DNA from: a virus
Virus record (IMG/VR): IMGVR_UViG_3300027714_000071
Span: 1-30,707 of that record
Length of the DNA stretch: 30,707 nt
Strand: one strand, 5' to 3'
Shown: positions 7,166 to 16,163 of the stretch, one piece after another
How the letters are laid out: every line of letters starts with the position of its first letter
Numbering within the stretch: the stretch's first letter is position 1
Translations under genes and position numbers: made by a program
The notes under the pieces: model-generated
Told to the model about the DNA's origin: nothing
The model's input: the letters and a program-made list of their open reading frames with translations, nothing else
Databases searched by the model: none

Positions 7166-7828
7166 ATGTACAAAGACAAGCCAAAGAACAACAAGAAGGG
7201 ATATCGTTTCAAGCTATCATTAACTCAAGAACAAAAGACTGCAAAAGCGGAGATATTGCAAAATGATGTATCCGTTATAGTAGGTAAAGCTGGTAGTGGT
7301 AAGACATTGCTTGCATGCCAAATTGCCTTACAAGCTTTACTTGAAAAGCAAGTTAATAGAATAGTAATAACGAGGCCAACTATATCTAAAGAAGATATAG
7401 GACACCTACCAGGTAATATTAAAGAAAAGATGGACCCTTGGGTAGCACCTATCTATGGTAACATGTACCAGTTGTTACGTAAGGAGCGCATTGATGAAAT
7501 GGTTGCTAGAGAACAGATAGAGATTGTTCCAGTATCTTATATGAGAGGTAGAACTTTTACCAATTCAGTAGTATTAGTAGATGAGTGTCAAAATCTTGAT
7601 AACGCTCAAACTTTAATGATCTTGCAACGTATTGGTAGAGATTCAAAAATGTTTTTCTGTGGTGATGTAGGTCAAGTCGACTTAAAACGACAGAGGGATA
7701 GTGGTTTAGCGTTTCTATCATCTATTAAACGGGTTAAAGGTATACATACGATTGAGTTATTAGAAAATTACCGACACCCTATTCTTAAAGACCTATTAGA
7801 AGTATACGAAAACTTCCCTTCTTCTTAG
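7166..7828 (+). CDS. phoH: PhoH-like P-loop ATPase
   Basis: This 220-residue protein is a single P-loop NTPase domain of the PhoH family (RNA-helicase-like core, exact role in phages unknown). Seen: Walker A GKAGSGKT at residues 40-47, preceded by a Q-motif-like LTQEQ (19-23); ITRPT (68-72); DIGHLPG (77-83); YMRGRTF (125-131); Walker B VVLVDECQN (135-143); and GDVGQVD followed by ENYRHP near the end. All key residues are present. Length is typical for phage PhoH, which lacks the extra N-terminal domain of cellular PhoH. It sits between the capsid and neck genes, with a terminator before it and a shared promoter-like motif just after it. Confidence 0.93.
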   Translation: MYKDKPKNNKKGYRFKLSLTQEQKTAKAEILQNDVSVIVGKAGSGKTLLACQIALQALLEKQVNRIVITRPTISKEDIGHLPGNIKEKMDPWVAPIYGNMYQLLRKERIDEMVAREQIEIVPVSYMRGRTFTNSVVLVDECQNLDNAQTLMILQRIGRDSKMFFCGDVGQVDLKRQRDSGLAFLSSIKRVKGIHTIELLENYRHPILKDLLEVYENFPSS

Positions 7829-7835
7829 GTTCCTT

Positions 7836-7859
7836 CATATTTATATATGATAAACTATA
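7836..7859 (+). promoter_or_regulatory. CATATTTATATA motif upstream of neck gene
   Basis: This is the first of three exact copies of the 12-mer CATATTTATATA (7836-7847). It is followed by TGATAA and then ACTAT (7854-7858). The start codon is 34 bases beyond the 12-mer. The motif with its flank forms an inverted repeat, CATAT-TTAT-ATATG. It sits just after phoH and in front of the neck operon, so it is a candidate phage promoter. Activity and direction are inferred. Confidence 0.55.
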
Positions 7860-7881
7860 ATCATATTTTAAGGGAATTTTT

Positions 7882-9057
7882 ATGGCACGATTAGATATTC
7901 AGATTTGGCCCGGAAGCGGGAGTATAAGTACAGTTAGTGGAAGCACACCTTTTGGGTTATATGATAACGATTCAATTTATGTATCTGAGAGCTTAAAGGT
8001 AGCTGATTTCTGTGCTAAAAAGTTAGGTTACCCTATCACCGACATTGAAATGCAAGATATTCAATTCTATGCATGTTTTGAAGAGTCAGTAACTGAGTAT
8101 GGTGCACAAGTAAATCAGTTTCGTATACGTGAAACTATGTTGGATGTAAAAGGGTATTCAACCGGAAGTTCATTCACAGGAAAAAACATAACATCAACAT
8201 TAGGGGCTCAAATAGCTATTGCAGAGAATTATGGAACTGAAGCTGGTTCCGGAGGTAATGTATCTTATAAATCGGGATCTGTAACTTTAAAGAAAAACGA
8301 GCAAGATTATAATCTTCAAAAATTGTGGGCAAATGATAATGAAGAAGGTAAACGGATAGTAGTAACTAAAGTATTTTTTGAAGCTACACCAGCTATAACT
8401 AGATTTTTTGATCCTTTTGTAGGTACAGGTATGGGCTCTCAGCAAATGTTAGATGGATTTGGATTTGGAGGAATGTCACCAGGGATTAATTTCTTATTAA
8501 TGCCAGTTTATGCAGATGTATTACGTATGCAAGCAATTGAGTTCAATGATCAGATAAGAAAATCAGCATACAGCTTTCAATTACGTAATAATGAGTTAAA
8601 ACTATTTCCTAGACCAGGATCATCCGGAGGAAAGGTTTGGTTTGAATATTACGTAGAAGCAGAACGAAACGATCCTCTACGAACTAATGATTATGGAAAC
8701 AACGGTGAGGGGGTAATTAGTGATTATAGTAATGTACCACTAACTAACTTAACATACAAAGAAATTAATAGTGTTGGAAAGCAGTGGATATGGAAGTATG
8801 CAGCAGCATTAGCTAAAGAACTATTAGGTGCAGTAAGAAGTAAATTCGGAACTATACCTATTCCAAATTCAGAAGTAAGTTTAGATGGATCTACTCTAAA
8901 ATCTGAAGCAGCAACAGAAAAAGAGTATTTACTTACTCAGTTAAGGGAAACATTAGAAGCAACAAGCAGGACAAAACAGTTAGAGATGAAGCGAGAGGAA
9001 TCAGAAAATCTTCAACAATCATTAAACCGTGTACCATTAAAAATTTATATAGGATAA
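7882..9057 (+). CDS. 13: Neck protein, T4 gp13-like
   Basis: This 391-residue protein belongs to the head-completion/neck family that, in T4, joins the filled head to the tail. The recognisable part is the C-terminal half: INSVGKQWIWKYAAALAKELLGAVRSKF followed by IPIPNSEVSLDG, then a long Glu/Arg-rich coiled coil, a pattern shared with gp13-like proteins of T4-like phages. The N-terminal half has an acidic block (YPITDIEMQDIQFYACFEE) and a Gly-rich FGFGGMSPG loop. It is longer than T4 gp13 (309). The ribosome site is AAGGGAA 9 bases upstream. The next gene starts 2 bases after the stop. Family assignment rests on motif resemblance and gene order. Confidence 0.7.
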   Translation: MARLDIQIWPGSGSISTVSGSTPFGLYDNDSIYVSESLKVADFCAKKLGYPITDIEMQDIQFYACFEESVTEYGAQVNQFRIRETMLDVKGYSTGSSFTGKNITSTLGAQIAIAENYGTEAGSGGNVSYKSGSVTLKKNEQDYNLQKLWANDNEEGKRIVVTKVFFEATPAITRFFDPFVGTGMGSQQMLDGFGFGGMSPGINFLLMPVYADVLRMQAIEFNDQIRKSAYSFQLRNNELKLFPRPGSSGGKVWFEYYVEAERNDPLRTNDYGNNGEGVISDYSNVPLTNLTYKEINSVGKQWIWKYAAALAKELLGAVRSKFGTIPIPNSEVSLDGSTLKSEAATEKEYLLTQLRETLEATSRTKQLEMKREESENLQQSLNRVPLKIYIG

Positions 9058-9059
9058 TT

Positions 9060-9584
9060 ATGCCACTATTTTCAGGAGCAAGAGATATTAGTTTATTTGA
9101 AAAACTTAATGAAGAACTCATTAATAGTGTTATTCAAACCGAAATTTATTTTTATAAATTAGTTATAGATGAAACTGGTGATAATGTATACGGTGAAGGT
9201 ACAGATAAAAGGTATTATGCAGGAATAAAGCTGCCAACGTTAGTTGATAGAAGTAATCAAAGTTACGTTGAAGAAGCTTATGGAGTTGATTTACAGCAAG
9301 CTGCAGTATTCTCTTTTTTAAGAAAAGAGTTTACAAAGATATCTTTAGTACCTGAGGTTGGTGATATAGTTGAATGGGATAAAGCATATTTTGAAATAGA
9401 TTCAATGGTAGATAATCAAATAATTGGTGGTAAGGATCCAGATTACTCGTTAACTGGTGGCGAGCATGGTAGCTCACACTCTATAATATGTACAACACAT
9501 ATGACTAGAATGAGTAGATTAAATATAGAAGATGTTAGGTATGGCTCTAATACTTCTGAATACTCGTTTCCTAAAGGAATATAA
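9060..9584 (+). CDS. 14: Neck/head completion protein, T4 gp14-like
   Basis: This 174-residue protein follows the gp13-like gene by 2 bases. Seen: an N-terminal helix with ELINSVIQTEIYFYKL, then DNVYGEGTDKRYY, an FSFLRKEF stretch, and EVGDIVEWDKAYFEID, which resembles the 'G-D-(I/L)-x-(Y/W/F)...-F-E-I' block of gp14-type neck proteins. The last 30 residues include a Gly/His/Ser loop and THMTRMSRLNIED. It is shorter than T4 gp14 (256). The order 13-14-15 supports the call. It probably acts in the neck ring together with the preceding protein. Confidence 0.65.
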   Translation: MPLFSGARDISLFEKLNEELINSVIQTEIYFYKLVIDETGDNVYGEGTDKRYYAGIKLPTLVDRSNQSYVEEAYGVDLQQAAVFSFLRKEFTKISLVPEVGDIVEWDKAYFEIDSMVDNQIIGGKDPDYSLTGGEHGSSHSIICTTHMTRMSRLNIEDVRYGSNTSEYSFPKGI

Positions 9585-9586
9585 TT

Positions 9587-10462
9587 ATGGCTAGAAACAC
9601 ACCTATATCAACCCTTCATAGATTTCATCCAGCTGCATTTAACCCTTTAGAAACTGCAGAACCGACATCAAAAGCTTTTAGTAAAGCACCTAGATCTGCT
9701 AAACTGGTGAGACGTGAGTCACAGATACGCAGAGATATTGATACAAATAACGGTATTAGTATTACCTTATATGATATTGATTTTGCAATTAAGCGGTATA
9801 TAGAGCAGGTAATAAACCCTTACATTCTAGAGAACGGCAGAAAGGTACCTGTACCAGTTCAGTATGGTTCACCAGAAAAATGGACATCAATGCAAAAATT
9901 AGCTGCTTTGAAAGATGGAAAATCAAAAAGTAATTTCCCTTTAATTGTGTACTCAAGAACTAATGTAAGTAAAAATACAGAATTAGCTAAATTAAATGTA
10001 TTTAGTGGTCGTGAAGATCAGATGATGGATCACTTTATTAACCGGTACTCGGAAATAAATAAATATGATAAATTTTCAACCCAAATTGGTAGGCAACCGA
10101 AGAGGGAGAGGTATTCCATGATTGTACCTACTTTTGTAGATATATCATATAATATACAAATATATTGTGATTATATTGAACAGATAAACGGTATAAATGA
10201 AATGTTTTGGGATCATCAAGGAAAGGCTTGGGGAATAGAGTATAAGTTTATGACTGCATATTCATCAACTGACCTAAGTACAACAGTACCATCAGATGGT
10301 GACAGGCTAGTAACAAGTAATATTGATCTAAATGTAAAAGCAGGTCTAATATCTAAAGATAAAGATATGCAACCTTCAACAGGTAAAAACATTACATCAT
10401 ACAATATTGCATTTAAAACAAGAACGATAAGTGATATAAATAATATAAGTGATTTTCTATAA
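9587..10462 (+). CDS. 15: Tail completion/sheath stabiliser, T4 gp15-like
   Basis: This 291-residue protein starts 2 bases after the previous stop. Its first 55 residues are basic and poorly ordered. The domain then reads ITLYDIDFAIKRYIEQVINP, RKVPVPVQYGSPEKWTSM (like the RVPITYASKEHF block of T4 gp15), a FPLIVYSR strand, and later RERYSMIVPTFVDISYNIQI, comparable to the PIKMIYELSIFTRYEDDM region of gp15. T4 gp15 (272 residues) caps the tail tube and sheath and is needed for head joining. The assignment combines these weak but ordered matches with its place after the gp13/gp14-like genes. TATAAATA at 10435-10442, near the 3' end, is an exact T4 late promoter core and could serve the next gene. 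Confidence 0.65.
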   Translation: MARNTPISTLHRFHPAAFNPLETAEPTSKAFSKAPRSAKLVRRESQIRRDIDTNNGISITLYDIDFAIKRYIEQVINPYILENGRKVPVPVQYGSPEKWTSMQKLAALKDGKSKSNFPLIVYSRTNVSKNTELAKLNVFSGREDQMMDHFINRYSEINKYDKFSTQIGRQPKRERYSMIVPTFVDISYNIQIYCDYIEQINGINEMFWDHQGKAWGIEYKFMTAYSSTDLSTTVPSDGDRLVTSNIDLNVKAGLISKDKDMQPSTGKNITSYNIAFKTRTISDINNISDFL

Positions 10463-10466
10463 AATA

Positions 10467-10491
10467 CATATTTATATAGGATAGATACTAT
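10467..10491 (+). promoter_or_regulatory. CATATTTATATA motif upstream of fibre gene
   Basis: This is the second exact copy of the 12-mer (10467-10478), followed by GGATAGAT and ACTAT (10487-10491). It lies 24 bases before the ATG at 10503 and 4 bases after the gp15-like stop. It is a candidate promoter for the giant fibre gene. A T4-type TATAAATA (10435-10442) lies 24 bases further upstream, so two candidate promoter elements are stacked here. Confidence 0.55.
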
Positions 10492-10502
10492 TAGGGAAAG
10501 AT

Positions 10503-13500
10503 ATGGCTAAACCAGGCGATTTAAGCAGCAAAAAAATAAAGAATTCATATAAAGCGATCGTGCAACACGATGGTGCAACCTCTAGGTTGTATGATGGTAC
10601 AGGTTCACGTGTTAACAGCATTGATGTACCGAGAATTACTGCAAGTAATGCATCTCTCGCTAACATACAAGATCTACAGCACCTAACTGTCTCAAGAGTT
10701 CAAATAGATACACATTTATCAGTTTCTGGTTCAACCTTTTTAGGGGATGATTGTGGAACTGATCAAGTTAAGGTAGTTGGAAATACCTGGATAACAGGCT
10801 CACTGACCGTATCAGGATCATGTCAAGGATCTTTTAGAAGTATAGGTCAAGCTAAATTTATTTATTTAGATAATCCTGGTATTGAAGATCAAAAACCTGC
10901 TCGTGTTACTCGAGGGATGGTAAAGGGTAAATATAATGTACCTCGATTTGGTGGTGAAGTAGCTGCCTTAGATGTATATGGAAATGCAGTTATTACAGGT
11001 TCCCTTATAGTAACTGACACAGTATTTGCTCAAGAATTTCATTCTGAAACTGTATCGCAATCAATAATATTTACAAGTGGTTCAACTAAATTCGGTGGCG
11101 ACTTTAATGATACAATGACTGTTACTGGAAGTATTTTTCAATCCGGATCAGATGTTTATTTTTTAAATGGCATTGGTATTGGAACCACCGGTAGTTTAAA
11201 AACTGGTACATTTGATGAACCAGGTCAAGATAATCCTGTAGAGTTTACGCATCTACTGACAATATCTGATCCAGGACATAACGGGTTACAGTATAAAAAA
11301 GGTAAACTTATATATGCCGGGTATGGTAGTAAAAATGCAACCCATGTATCTGCAAGTGATACGGTAAGGGTAAGAGATTATTCAGCTGGTACAGTAGGTG
11401 ACGATGTATTTGTAATCTCTCAAGTATCTAAATCTGTATTTTTCTCAACTAATGATGAATATAATGTTGGTATAAGTGTACCGTCTGGTTCAAATTCACA
11501 AGTAGATCAAAAACTTGTAGTAAGCTCATCATCAGATACAAGAGTAAAAATAGAATCTGCAACTAAAGCCACATCAGCATCTTTATATTTAGAATCCGGT
11601 CAAGGAGTTTGGGAGCTAGCAGTAGCATCTAGATCGGCTGCAGAAGAGAATATGCTTGAAGAGTCGTTAGTATTTAGAACGCGTAATTCAAAAGCTATTC
11701 ATAGTGCATGGAGTGCTAACGGTACTTATGCTGAATCACTTAGATTGAACAATTTAGGTAAAGCAGGATTTAATATACCGTACGATACAGCAACTTATGA
11801 ACTCAACCAGCAAGTTACTGTAAGTGGTTCCTTAAATATAATTCAAGGAAGAACTATAGATATAAATTCAGGTACATTCCATAACTCAGATAATACAAAC
11901 GGAATTTACTTCAACAATCAGAAAATGATATATGTTTCTGGTTCAGGTGCAGCTACAAGTATATTCTTAGGTGTAGCCGCTGGTGGTGTAGCTACAGCTA
12001 CTGATGGTCACGCTAATATAGGATTTGGTTACCAGTCAGGTATGTCTTTAACTAGTGGTCATCGGAATGTACTGATAGGGGATAATGCTGGTAAAGCAGT
12101 AAGTACAGGTGATGCGAATGTGTTCATAGGAGAAGCTGCAGGACTAAAAGCTACTACCGCTGAGAATTGTATTGCAATTGGGACTGGTGCATTATATAAC
12201 ACAGTAGCTGGTGCCCAAAGTAATATTGCTATTGGACATATGGCTATAAAAACTGGTGTAGCTACTGGTGATTATAACACTGCTATAGGAACTCTAGCTT
12301 TAGAAGATTTAACTACAGGTGCAGATAATGTAGCAATTGGTAGTTCAGCAGCTTTAAACTTAACTACTGCAACTGATTCAATTGCAATCGGACACGATGC
12401 AATGTCAGGTGGTGTAACCACAGGTAACACTAACATAGGGATAGGTAAAACTACCTTGAACAGTTTAATAGCAGGTACAGGTAATATTGCTTTAGGTAGA
12501 AGTGCTGGAAAAGCAATGGTTGACAACGAACATAATATTGCTATTGGTCATCACGCACTTTATACATCAGCTGGAACTGCAGATAAAAATATTGCTATCG
12601 GTTACAATGCAATGAAGGGATCTCTTGTAACTGGAGCTGATAATATTGGTATTGGTCAACTAGCATTAGATGCATTGTTAGGAGGAGCCAACAATATTGC
12701 ATTGGGTAAACAAGCTGCAGAAGAGTTGACAACAGGTTCAGATAATATTGCACTTGGATTAACTGCAATGGGTGCAGGTATTACTACAGGTGATAGAAAT
12801 ATTGCTATTGGTAAACTATCTTTGAATACAGTAACTGGTGGAGAAGATAATATAGCAATAGGGTACCGAGCTCTAAGAGATACACAAGCAACTGCAGCAA
12901 GAAATGTTGCTATAGGGTATCAAGTTGCATATGATGGCGTACTCACTGGTGTAGATAACATAATAATGGGTACTGATGCAGCAAATGCTGCAACTTCATT
13001 AACTGAAAATATAGTTATTGGGCATAAAGCAGTAGAAACTGGTGTCATGACAGGTGATCATAATACAGTAATTGGTCCAAGAGCTGCACAAATTATAACA
13101 TCTGGAGCGGATAACGTAATAATAGGTGGTTCTGCTGGAGTATCAGTAAATACAAACACAAAAAATGTTTTAATAGGATCAGGTTCTGATGCATCTGCTG
13201 GTTTAGATAATGCGTATGCAATTGGAACAGGTGCTTCTGTAGCTCAAGCTGATTCATTAATACTAGGTGGTCAAACTGGTAAACGGTTTAGAACTGCAAT
13301 AGGAGGTATAACGAAACCAAATGCAACTTTAGAAGTATCTGGAACGATTAACGTAACAGGTTCAGCTGTATTCTCAGGATCAGCAACTAATGGTTTAGGT
13401 CATGAAGGTCATACATTGAAAACTATCGGTACTACTGTAATGTCAGGTACCTTAAACAATGAGCACTTCAGAAAAATGAGAGCTCTTGAAGTATCCGGTA

Positions 13501-16151
13501 CTACAAGTTTTCATGGTAATATGTTTATAACTGGTAATCTATTTGTATCTGATATTGTAGTTGCTCAAGAGTTTCACACTGAATTTGTATCAGCTTCTAT
13601 AACATTCTCGTCTGGCTCTAATAAGATGGGTGATACTAATGATGATATGCAAATGATGACAGGCTCACTGCGAGTTTCAGGGTCAGGAGCTCACTACTTT
13701 ATGGGTAAACAAGACTCATCAGGTGTAGGTCCAGGTGCAGGTGGTTCTGGAAATGCAAAAGTTGGTATCAATACAATGGCTCCTGCATATGAATTAGAAG
13801 TTGCTGGTGACGTAGGTATTGATAGATTTATATACCACTCAGGTGATACAGATACACATTTACTATTTAGTAATACAGATAAATTAAGATTATCAGCTGG
13901 TGGTCATAGATTATCAGTATCAGGATCAACTAATAATAGTAAAGTAGTAATTAACGAGAGCAAAGGTGAGATGAACTTCCAGATACAGGGACTCACGCAT
14001 GCTGGTAGTTTAGATGAGGAAAATGTATTATTTGTATCAGGTGGAGCTTTAATTACTGAAAACTCTGCTACTCAGAGAGGTTCAGTCGGTATACGTACCT
14101 CTAACCCTACTAAAGCATTGACTGTATCTGGTTCAATTAGTGCAAGTAATGATCTATACGTTCTAGGTGACGGTACATTTGGTACTGCAACTGTGAATAT
14201 TAAAGCTAACGGACAACTTACTGCATCTAGTAATATATGGGCAAGTGGAATTGGTAGTTATATTAGTTCAAGTACATTAAGAGTTCAACATCTAACCGCC
14301 TCCAGAGTAACTGCAAGTGTGGTAAGTGCAAGTCTTATGGTTGTAGCTAAATCAGGTAGTTTTCTGAATTTAGTTGTGACAGGTTCAGGTGCAGCTGGAT
14401 CAGGATCATTTGGTAGGATAGATGTTGATAGAATTCGAATTCATAATCATGAGATAGTGGATGGAGCTGGGTTAACTGTAGATGGATTAACTACTATTTT
14501 AGGAACTGCAGGGCAGAACGATCAACCAACAGTAATGCACGGAAATCTTACTGCTTCTAATGCATGGTTCAGTGGATCAGGTGGTAATATATCTGCATCT
14601 ACAATGACACTTACTAACAATTTAACAATAATGGGTAATATATCAGCTACTCATATAACAGCATCCGGTGAAATAAGTTCAAGTAGTACAGGTTCATTTG
14701 CATACTTAAGAGTAGCAGCTAATCCAGTACCTGCAGCATCTAATAATGTAGTAATAGCTGAGTTTGTAGGAGATTCAGATTCACTTATAATTAAGAATGA
14801 AGCAGAAGGTGACTATTCAATTGGTAATAATGCACAAGACAATAAAATTGTATTTAGAGATGGCTCAGGTGGATTAGATTTCTATTATAATAACTTAAAT
14901 TTAATGGCTCTTACTGAGCATGGAGTTGGTATATCTGCTACTAACTCTACAGTAAATAACGCAGCTGGACAAACACTTCAAGTCCGTGGTAATATATCAG
15001 GTTCAGGAGCATTAACTGTTCAAGGGTCAGGATCGTTTGGAGGTCACGTTACAGCATCAGGTAATATAAAATCAGCAGGTGATATAAGCGCAAGTGGGAC
15101 TGGTTATTTTGGTAATGTTTACGCTCCAGGAAATATAAGTTCAAGTATAACTGCAACAGGTTCGTTTGGTGATGGTAGATTTATAAGTCGTGTTGGTATA
15201 GGAACAAATACACCAGATTGTAGCCTTGAAGTAGATGCTGCAGCAGATAATTTAATTGCAAGATTTAATTCAACAACTAATGAAGACATTACAAAGGGAA
15301 TAAGAATTAATGCCCCAGATGCTGGTGGAACACAAATATATATGGATCTTGTAGTTGATCCTGTTGGAGATAAAGTAGGAATCGGAATTGGTACAGCTGG
15401 TGGTAATTTACCAATTGGAGATGCTAATCTTGATAATGCAGAATTGGTAATAGATTCTTCTGGTAATATTGGTATAGGAACATCTTCACCAACTGAAATA
15501 TTAACAGTAGAAGGTACAATATCAGGTTCTAGTGACCTACACCTTGGACATGGTTCTGACGGAACAGGTAATATTCGCATAAGTGGTTCAGTTGCATCAC
15601 GTAACTACAGATCTTTCTATATAGCAGCTGCAGGTATGACGCCATCAGTTACCAACGGTGCATCAACAGGGACTGAAGAACGTCCAGGTAACGCAGGTGG
15701 TGATATAACATATTCAACAGTCGATTACCTTGCATTTGATGCATCAACTAATGAAGCCGCTAATTTCCAGATTGCAATGCCAGGTGAATGGGATCTTGGA
15801 ACTATTAAAGCTAGATTCTATTTTATGACTGATACAGCTGATGGTGGTACAAATAATGATATAAGGTGGGCGGTATATGCAGAAGCAATAAGTGATAATG
15901 AATCAATTAATAATGATTTTAATAGTGCAGTTGCTATTACTTCTACAGCTCATAATGACGATGAAAAACTAGTTATATCAGACGCTACAGTAGCCCTTAC
16001 AGTTGAAAACTCACCAGCAGCTCTCGATTTAATTACTTTTCAGGTAACAAGATTTGCAGGTGCTGCTGCAGATACATATGCAGGTGACGCACATCTACTA
16101 GGTGTTTCAATTCAATATCAAGAACGCGTAATTCCAGAAGCTGCATGGTAA
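10503..16151 (+). CDS. Giant fibre-like structural protein, 1882 residues
   Basis: This is a long, repetitive, Gly/Ser/Thr/Asn-rich protein, probably a trimeric tail or whisker-type fibre. The N-terminus (1-90) is the likely attachment part. Most of the chain is built from VSGS/ITGSL-type beta repeats. A FxAQEFHxExVSxSIxF module occurs twice (about residues 173-195 and 1018-1040). Residues about 503-924 hold over twenty repeats with the core N(I/V)AIG, like the left-handed beta-roll of YadA-type heads. Four linkers of the type VGI(G/N/R)T..P.LEV.G lie further on. From about 1700 on there is a compact C-terminal domain starting RSFYIAAAGMTPS, probably the receptor-contacting tip. There is no intramolecular chaperone (S74) ending that I can see. 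Ribosome site AGGGAAAG. LamG gene follows after 12 bases. Fibre role is inferred. Confidence 0.8.
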   Translation: MAKPGDLSSKKIKNSYKAIVQHDGATSRLYDGTGSRVNSIDVPRITASNASLANIQDLQHLTVSRVQIDTHLSVSGSTFLGDDCGTDQVKVVGNTWITGSLTVSGSCQGSFRSIGQAKFIYLDNPGIEDQKPARVTRGMVKGKYNVPRFGGEVAALDVYGNAVITGSLIVTDTVFAQEFHSETVSQSIIFTSGSTKFGGDFNDTMTVTGSIFQSGSDVYFLNGIGIGTTGSLKTGTFDEPGQDNPVEFTHLLTISDPGHNGLQYKKGKLIYAGYGSKNATHVSASDTVRVRDYSAGTVGDDVFVISQVSKSVFFSTNDEYNVGISVPSGSNSQVDQKLVVSSSSDTRVKIESATKATSASLYLESGQGVWELAVASRSAAEENMLEESLVFRTRNSKAIHSAWSANGTYAESLRLNNLGKAGFNIPYDTATYELNQQVTVSGSLNIIQGRTIDINSGTFHNSDNTNGIYFNNQKMIYVSGSGAATSIFLGVAAGGVATATDGHANIGFGYQSGMSLTSGHRNVLIGDNAGKAVSTGDANVFIGEAAGLKATTAENCIAIGTGALYNTVAGAQSNIAIGHMAIKTGVATGDYNTAIGTLALEDLTTGADNVAIGSSAALNLTTATDSIAIGHDAMSGGVTTGNTNIGIGKTTLNSLIAGTGNIALGRSAGKAMVDNEHNIAIGHHALYTSAGTADKNIAIGYNAMKGSLVTGADNIGIGQLALDALLGGANNIALGKQAAEELTTGSDNIALGLTAMGAGITTGDRNIAIGKLSLNTVTGGEDNIAIGYRALRDTQATAARNVAIGYQVAYDGVLTGVDNIIMGTDAANAATSLTENIVIGHKAVETGVMTGDHNTVIGPRAAQIITSGADNVIIGGSAGVSVNTNTKNVLIGSGSDASAGLDNAYAIGTGASVAQADSLILGGQTGKRFRTAIGGITKPNATLEVSGTINVTGSAVFSGSATNGLGHEGHTLKTIGTTVMSGTLNNEHFRKMRALEVSGTTSFHGNMFITGNLFVSDIVVAQEFHTEFVSASITFSSGSNKMGDTNDDMQMMTGSLRVSGSGAHYFMGKQDSSGVGPGAGGSGNAKVGINTMAPAYELEVAGDVGIDRFIYHSGDTDTHLLFSNTDKLRLSAGGHRLSVSGSTNNSKVVINESKGEMNFQIQGLTHAGSLDEENVLFVSGGALITENSATQRGSVGIRTSNPTKALTVSGSISASNDLYVLGDGTFGTATVNIKANGQLTASSNIWASGIGSYISSSTLRVQHLTASRVTASVVSASLMVVAKSGSFLNLVVTGSGAAGSGSFGRIDVDRIRIHNHEIVDGAGLTVDGLTTILGTAGQNDQPTVMHGNLTASNAWFSGSGGNISASTMTLTNNLTIMGNISATHITASGEISSSSTGSFAYLRVAANPVPAASNNVVIAEFVGDSDSLIIKNEAEGDYSIGNNAQDNKIVFRDGSGGLDFYYNNLNLMALTEHGVGISATNSTVNNAAGQTLQVRGNISGSGALTVQGSGSFGGHVTASGNIKSAGDISASGTGYFGNVYAPGNISSSITATGSFGDGRFISRVGIGTNTPDCSLEVDAAADNLIARFNSTTNEDITKGIRINAPDAGGTQIYMDLVVDPVGDKVGIGIGTAGGNLPIGDANLDNAELVIDSSGNIGIGTSSPTEILTVEGTISGSSDLHLGHGSDGTGNIRISGSVASRNYRSFYIAAAGMTPSVTNGASTGTEERPGNAGGDITYSTVDYLAFDASTNEAANFQIAMPGEWDLGTIKARFYFMTDTADGGTNNDIRWAVYAEAISDNESINNDFNSAVAITSTAHNDDEKLVISDATVALTVENSPAALDLITFQVTRFAGAAADTYAGDAHLLGVSIQYQERVIPEAAW
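12010..13275 (+). repeat. YadA-like NIAIG repeat block
   Basis: More than twenty degenerate units of about 18-24 residues (54-72 bases) each contain N-(I/V/T)-(A/G/V/I)-(I/L)-G followed by an Ala-rich turn and a (T/S)TG(A/D)xDN step. Examples are NVFIGEAAG, NIAIGYNAM, NIALGKQAA and NVIIGGSAG. The period is at protein level; codons differ between units, so this is an old repeat. The pattern fits a trimeric beta-roll shaft. Confidence 0.85.
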
Positions 16152-16163
16152 TAGGAGATAATT

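Noticed and set aside
12272-12526. Minus-strand frame, Val/Pro/Ala-rich, within the giant fibre gene
   Set aside because: Mirror of the NIAIG repeats. Low-complexity composition and no signals for expression. The same holds for 15119-15580 and 21515-21754.
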